Of a stretch of 64,000 nucleotides of DNA, positions 62,007 to 64,000 are shown in pieces. Location: contig NZ_JAFBGM010000002.1 in NCBI RefSeq assembly GCF_016811105.1, positions 372,001 to 436,000 of the forward strand, given 5' to 3'. Position numbers and translations under genes: made by a program. This stretch comes from Aurantibacter crassamenti (lineage in GTDB: Bacteria > Bacteroidota > Bacteroidia > Flavobacteriales > Flavobacteriaceae). Every line of letters starts with the position of its first letter. Within the stretch, counting starts at the first letter, position 1. Under the pieces are notes generated by a model. The model saw nothing but the letters and a program-made list of their open reading frames with translations. It did no database searches and was not told where the DNA came from.

Positions 62007-63755
62007 ATGAATTCAAGAAAATTTCCCTTCATCAACACATTACTTGTAATAGTTTTTATCTTTTTAACGGGTTGTAAAGACAGTCCGAAAGAAAACAAAG
62101 AGACCGCAAAAGACCAAAAAGACAAATATGCATATGGTGAAATGGAATGGCAACAGGGAATGGAAATTTTCAATGAAAAATGTGCTAGCTGTCACAATTT
62201 TGAGATGAATGAAATTGGGCCAAACTTAAGCGGTATTACGTCAGAAGTAGACAAAGATTGGTTGAAAGCTTTTATTCATAATCCGCAAAAAGTTATTGAA
62301 AGTGGAGATGAGCGTGCAGTGGCGAAGTTTGAAACATTTAAATTATATATGCCTCCGTTCCCTGAAATACAAGGTGATGAATTAGAAAACTTATTGGGCT
62401 TTATACATCGATTTTCAGAGGCAGAAAAAAAGAATAAAAACGCGCGCCCTGGTGGATTAATTAATCCTATCCCTGAAAAGCTTGCTTCGTCAAATTTAAA
62501 TTTAGTACTGGAAGAATGGTTAACAATTCCTGCTAGTGCAGATAAAGCTCCTTTAGCTAGAATTAATACTTTTTTACCATTAAAAACTGATACAGGCGAG
62601 CGCTTATTTATTTCAGATCTGCGAGGTGAGCTTTATGAAATAGTAGATGATACCGTACAAGTTTATTTAGACCTTTCAAAAGAACCTGATTTCTTTCACA
62701 GTCCGGGTTGGGGTAACGGGCTGGGTAGTTTTGCATTTCATCCAGAATTTGAGAAAAACGGATTATTATATACCACCCATACTGTGCCAGGGGAAACAGC
62801 CACCGCTGATTTTGCAATACCTGAAGGCATTGAAGCTAAACTACAATGGGTAATTACAGAATGGAAAACAGAAAACCCTAGTGCAAAAAAATATAACGGA
62901 ACTAAACGTGAAGTTGTACGTATGGATATGTACAATAGAGCCCATGGTTTGCAAGAAATAGTATTTAATCCTTTCGCGAAAAAAGGTGAGCCTGATTACG
63001 GATTATTATATTTAGGCATTGGCGATGGCACCGCAGCCTTGGCAGGCCATCCAGAACTAACAGATAGCTTTTCTCATATTTGGAGTAGCATACTAAGAAT
63101 TGACCCATTAGGTACCAATGGTAGAAATGGTAATTATGGTATTCCAGAAGACAACCCTTTTGTAGGTGATTCAGAAAAATTAGATGAAATATGGGCTAGA
63201 GGTTTTAGAAATCCACATCGTTTTGCGTGGAATGAGAAGAACCCAAGTCAAATGTTGGTTTCAAATATTGGGCAACACAGTGTAGAAGAAGTTAATTTGA
63301 TAAAAAAAGGTGCTGACTATGGATGGCCAAATAGAGAAGGTTCTTTTCTTTATGATGTAGATGCCAATACCGAATTGGTTTACCCCTTACCAGAAGATGA
63401 CTCGAAATATACAAATCCTGTGATACAATATGATCATGACGAAGGAAACGCCGTATGTGGAGGATATTTTTATAATGGTGATAACATACCACTTTTAAAA
63501 GGCAAATATATTTTCGGCGATATTCCGCAGGGTACATTTTTCTATTCTGAAGCTTCAGATATAGTTGATGGGCAGCAATCAAAGGTTCTTAGAATGGGCG
63601 TTGAGTTAAATGGAAAAACTACCACATTAAAAGAAATCACTAAAAACACACGCGTCGAGGTGCGTATGGGACAAGATAGCCAAGGTGAGTTATACATTTT
63701 CACAAAAAGCGATGGAAAAGTCTACAAGGTAATCGGCTGTAATGAAAGCAATTAG
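62007..63755 (+). CDS. Cytochrome c-PQQ-type sugar dehydrogenase lipoprotein, short form
   Basis: 582 residues. The lipobox is FLTGC (C22). The cytochrome c domain (about 45-130) has the haem site CASCH and a methionine candidate in YMPPFPEIQGDE. A six-bladed beta-propeller of the glucose/sorbosone dehydrogenase family (about 160-580) follows, with GLGSFAFHPEFEKNGLLYTT in layout, LYLGIGDGTAALAGHP and NPHRFAWNEKNPSQMLVSNIG. The histidine and arginine typical of the sGDH site appear to be present. It oxidises a sugar or alcohol in the periplasm and passes electrons to its own haem. It is a smaller relative of the protein at 54034. Confidence 0.87.
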   Translation: MNSRKFPFINTLLVIVFIFLTGCKDSPKENKETAKDQKDKYAYGEMEWQQGMEIFNEKCASCHNFEMNEIGPNLSGITSEVDKDWLKAFIHNPQKVIESGDERAVAKFETFKLYMPPFPEIQGDELENLLGFIHRFSEAEKKNKNARPGGLINPIPEKLASSNLNLVLEEWLTIPASADKAPLARINTFLPLKTDTGERLFISDLRGELYEIVDDTVQVYLDLSKEPDFFHSPGWGNGLGSFAFHPEFEKNGLLYTTHTVPGETATADFAIPEGIEAKLQWVITEWKTENPSAKKYNGTKREVVRMDMYNRAHGLQEIVFNPFAKKGEPDYGLLYLGIGDGTAALAGHPELTDSFSHIWSSILRIDPLGTNGRNGNYGIPEDNPFVGDSEKLDEIWARGFRNPHRFAWNEKNPSQMLVSNIGQHSVEEVNLIKKGADYGWPNREGSFLYDVDANTELVYPLPEDDSKYTNPVIQYDHDEGNAVCGGYFYNGDNIPLLKGKYIFGDIPQGTFFYSEASDIVDGQQSKVLRMGVELNGKTTTLKEITKNTRVEVRMGQDSQGELYIFTKSDGKVYKVIGCNESN

Positions 63756-63796
63756 CAGCTGATTTTTGCAATAAAAATTGAACGAATAAGTTATAT

Positions 63797-63823
63797 ACTA
63801 TGATAAAAATCATAGTAATTTTT
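63797..63823 (+). terminator. Terminator after the sugar dehydrogenase gene
   Basis: Perfect 8-bp arms 63797-63804 and 63809-63816, AAAA loop, then a T-rich tail to about 63826. Confidence 0.7.
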
Positions 63824-63865
63824 ATTTTAAGTATTTAAATTCGTTTAACCTTTTATAGCATAATT

Positions 63866-64000
63866 ATGAAAAAAATAATCGTACCTCTTGATTTTTCTAT
63901 ACAATCAGAAAATGCACTTAAAGTTGCTGCAGATTTAGCTAAAAATCATAATGCTGAAATTTTGGCTTTACACATGTTAGAGCTGAATCATAATATGATT
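63866..64000 (+). CDS. Universal stress protein (UspA family), N-terminal part
   Basis: The first 45 codons, cut by the window end. KKIIVPLDFSIQSENALKVA, then AEILALHML, are the first strand, helix and second strand of the Usp fold. Bacteroidota proteins of this kind often have two Usp domains; the rest is not visible. It starts at ATG 63866, 110 bases after the sugar dehydrogenase, behind a terminator. Confidence 0.85.
   Translation, partial: MKKIIVPLDFSIQSENALKVAADLAKNHNAEILALHMLELNHNMI

Overview
The window is a 64 kb piece of a low-GC Bacteroidota chromosome, most likely a marine Flavobacteriaceae (Zobellia/Maribacter-like, though the genus is only a guess). The reasons are a TonB-dependent receptor with an N-terminal carboxypeptidase-like domain, several formylglycine sulfatases, promoter -7 boxes of the TAnnTTTG type, almost no Shine-Dalgarno sequences, and many outer-membrane lipoproteins. 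No transposase, integrase or CRISPR array was seen.

Layout. (1) 1-9,700, + strand: housekeeping. A redox group (2-Cys peroxiredoxin end, thioredoxin-like protein, small conserved protein, thiol peroxidase) is followed by a DgkA-type kinase, an LTA-synthase-like enzyme, FtsK, LolA, an LptG/LptF permease, and RibB with a decayed GTP cyclohydrolase II domain. (2) 9,800-13,300, - strand: DUF1080 protein, DegT aminotransferase, nitroreductase, TauE/SafE permease. (3) 13,470-16,930: a beta-barrel protein, an ABC-type binding lipoprotein and a histidine kinase, with no permease and no response regulator. (4) tRNA-Ser(UGA), followed by a partial copy of its own 3' end. (5) 17,480-28,970: a GH3 glucosidase and a complete 4-hydroxybenzoate/protocatechuate ortho-cleavage operon (pcaH-pcaG-pcaB-pcaL-pobA-pcaIJ-pcaF), divergent from an AraC-type regulator. 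PcaL (PcaD+PcaC) and PcaIJ are both gene fusions. (6) 28,970-32,090: a small accessory island of three unrecognised genes separated by related ~180-bp foldable repeats, which looks like gene cassettes. (7) 32,100-40,780: two secreted hydrolases, then a vanillate locus (YedZ-like membrane protein, aromatic-acid MFS importer, vanB, vanA, divergent cyclase and AraC regulator). (8) 41,080-52,570: a second aromatic locus, made of a TonB receptor with a Fur-like palindrome upstream, arylsulfatase, MFS importer, DUF3861 protein, O-methyltransferase, extradiol dioxygenase, C-C bond hydrolase, FAD monooxygenase and FAH-family hydrolase. (9) 52,600-64,000: a Tat-exported enolase-superfamily enzyme, two cytochrome c/sugar dehydrogenase fusions, a second sulfatase, tRNA-Cys, an LpxH-like/glycosyltransferase/GH1 operon, and a universal stress protein cut by the window edge.

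Working together. Vanillate (VanAB) and 4-hydroxybenzoate (PobA) both converge on protocatechuate. PcaGH opens the ring, and PcaB, PcaL, PcaIJ and PcaF take it to succinyl-CoA and acetyl-CoA. The second locus has the logic of a meta-cleavage route: outer-membrane uptake, desulfation, import, ring hydroxylation, extradiol cleavage, C-C hydrolysis and a final FAH-type step. Its substrate cannot be named from sequence. A sulfated phenolic of algal origin fits the gene content, and I regard this locus as the best candidate for an undescribed system. The cassette-like island is the second candidate.
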